Part shown: piece after piece, positions 6,297 to 6,982 of the stretch
Position numbering within the stretch: the stretch's first letter is position 1
How the letters are laid out: each line of letters opens with the position of its first letter
Assembly: GCA_025774865.1 (NCBI GenBank)
Contig: JALGZO010000494.1
Location: 1-6,982, forward strand
Length of the DNA stretch: 6,982 nucleotides
Reading direction: 5' to 3'
Origin: a bacterium
GTDB taxonomy: Bacteria > ARS69
Translations under genes and position numbers: made by a program
Notes under the pieces: generated by a model
What the model was told of the DNA's origin: nothing
Seen by the model: the letters and a program-made list of their open reading frames with translations, nothing else
The model's database searches: none

Positions 6297-6982
6297 ATGA
6301 CGGCACTTCTTCTCGTACTCACCCCGATCAGCCTCCTCGACAGCACGTCGATGCTGCCGCTGGCCGTGGTGCCCCTCTCGATCGCGCTGACGGCGCGGCG
6401 GCCGCTGCTCGTGGCGGGAGGCTTCCTCAGCGGCATCTTCGTCGTCTATGTGGCGGGCGGGCTGCTTTTTCTCGTGGGGGTCGGCGCTCTCCTCGAGACG
6501 TTGAGCGAGAAGCTGGAGCGCTGGTACCACCAGCCGAACACGCTGGAGCTTGTTCTCCAGATCATCGTAGGCAGCGTGATGCTCGGCTTCTTCTGGAAGC
6601 TCGCGAACGCGAGGGAAAGTCGACCGGACAAGACTGTCTCCGAGGACGTGACGCCATGGCAGGCATTCGTGTTCGGGGCCGGGCTCACGCTGGTCGGGCT
6701 TCCCGGGGCTTTTCCATACATTGGAGCGGTCGACCAGGTTCTCAAAGCGGACCTCGGAGCGACCCGCTCCGCGCTGGCGGTCATCTTCTACAGCGTCGTC
6801 TTTCTGGTGCCGCTGACGACACTCCTGATCCTGCGCCTCGTACTGCGGGAGCGCAGCGCGCCGATCTTCGCGTGGGTCGTGTCGTTCACCGAGCGGTGGG
6901 GTCGGCGCCTCATCTTGGTCGTCCTCATCGTCGTTGGCGCCGCGCTCGTCGCTGACGGAATCGGATGGTTCTACGGAAAGCC
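6297..6982 (+). CDS. GAP/Sap-like polytopic membrane protein (C-terminal end outside window)
   Basis: The frame from ATG 6297 is open for 228 codons to the right edge with no stop. The visible part reaches what looks like the last helix, so the protein is probably nearly complete. Six hydrophobic segments are seen at about residues 3-32, 37-66, 83-103, 121-149, 158-183 and 204-225. A Pro/Gly-rich turn, GLPGAFPYIGAVDQ (134-147), lies in the fourth, and a charged loop, KLANARESRPDK (101-112), links segments three and four. Layout and length resemble the GAP (glycopeptidolipid-addressing) / Sap (sulfolipid-1-addressing) membrane proteins, members of a LysE-like transporter group known from mycobacterial glycolipid export. 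The assignment is by pattern memory, not a search, and a different LysE-like exporter is possible. It is transcribed divergently from the sulfatase-fold gene, which may share regulation. No obvious ribosome-binding site precedes the ATG, so leaderless translation or another start is possible, but MTALLLVLTPISLLD fits a family-like N-terminus. Confidence 0.6.
   Translation, partial: MTALLLVLTPISLLDSTSMLPLAVVPLSIALTARRPLLVAGGFLSGIFVVYVAGGLLFLVGVGALLETLSEKLERWYHQPNTLELVLQIIVGSVMLGFFWKLANARESRPDKTVSEDVTPWQAFVFGAGLTLVGLPGAFPYIGAVDQVLKADLGATRSALAVIFYSVVFLVPLTTLLILRLVLRERSAPIFAWVVSFTERWGRRLILVVLIVVGAALVADGIGWFYGK

Noticed and set aside
4267-6300. Plus-strand open frame of 677 codons opposite the sulfatase
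   Set aside because: Also in exact register with the sense gene, and its translation is low-complexity Arg/Gly/Asp-rich. The minus-strand frame has clear membrane helices and sulfatase motifs, so this is a shadow.
6083-6955. Plus-strand open frame of 290 codons overlapping the GAP-like gene
   Set aside because: Its translation is Arg/Ala/Pro-rich without structure, while the frame starting at 6297 gives six clean hydrophobic helices.

Overview
The window is GC-rich bacterial DNA carrying four protein-coding genes: two complete and two cut by the window edges. Three lie on the minus strand and read right to left: a membrane-anchored sulfatase-fold hydrolase, a large secreted subtilisin-family protease, and the start of an outer-membrane beta-barrel protein. 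The fourth, a polytopic membrane protein of the GAP/Sap-like type, reads rightward from a head-to-head junction with the sulfatase. I see no tRNA, rRNA, CRISPR array, insertion sequence or phage gene.

The organism is probably a diderm (Gram-negative-type) bacterium, because it encodes a signal-peptide-bearing beta-barrel protein. The protease ends in a FlgD-Ig/type-IX-secretion-like sorting domain and carries a cleaved-adhesin/MAM-like domain and a nidogen-like domain. With the high GC content, that combination points to a lineage in or near the Fibrobacterota-Chlorobi-Bacteroidota group, such as Candidatus Eisenbacteria, Krumholzibacteriota or a Gemmatimonadota-like phylum. The placement is inferred from protein style only.

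Layout: 1-363 (minus) is the N-terminal 121 residues of an outer-membrane protein. 364-597 is intergenic, with a perfect 9-bp hairpin that may end the protease transcript. 598-4167 (minus) is the 1189-residue protease. 4168-4323 is a short gap that may hold the protease promoter. 4324-6144 (minus) is the sulfatase-fold protein with five N-terminal membrane helices. 6145-6296 is the divergent intergenic region, with a perfect 15-bp dyad next to the sulfatase start. 6297 to the right edge (plus) is the six-helix GAP-like protein, open at the end but nearly full length.

Functionally this is a cell-envelope neighbourhood: every product is predicted to be exported or membrane-embedded. The most unusual points are the sulfatase's non-canonical nucleophile motif (Ser-Ala-Ala-Ala-His in place of Cys/Ser-x-Pro-x-Arg) and its pairing with a protein resembling mycobacterial lipid-addressing proteins. 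This could reflect modification and export of an envelope lipid or glycan, but that is inference. No clearly new multi-gene system is visible in this window.
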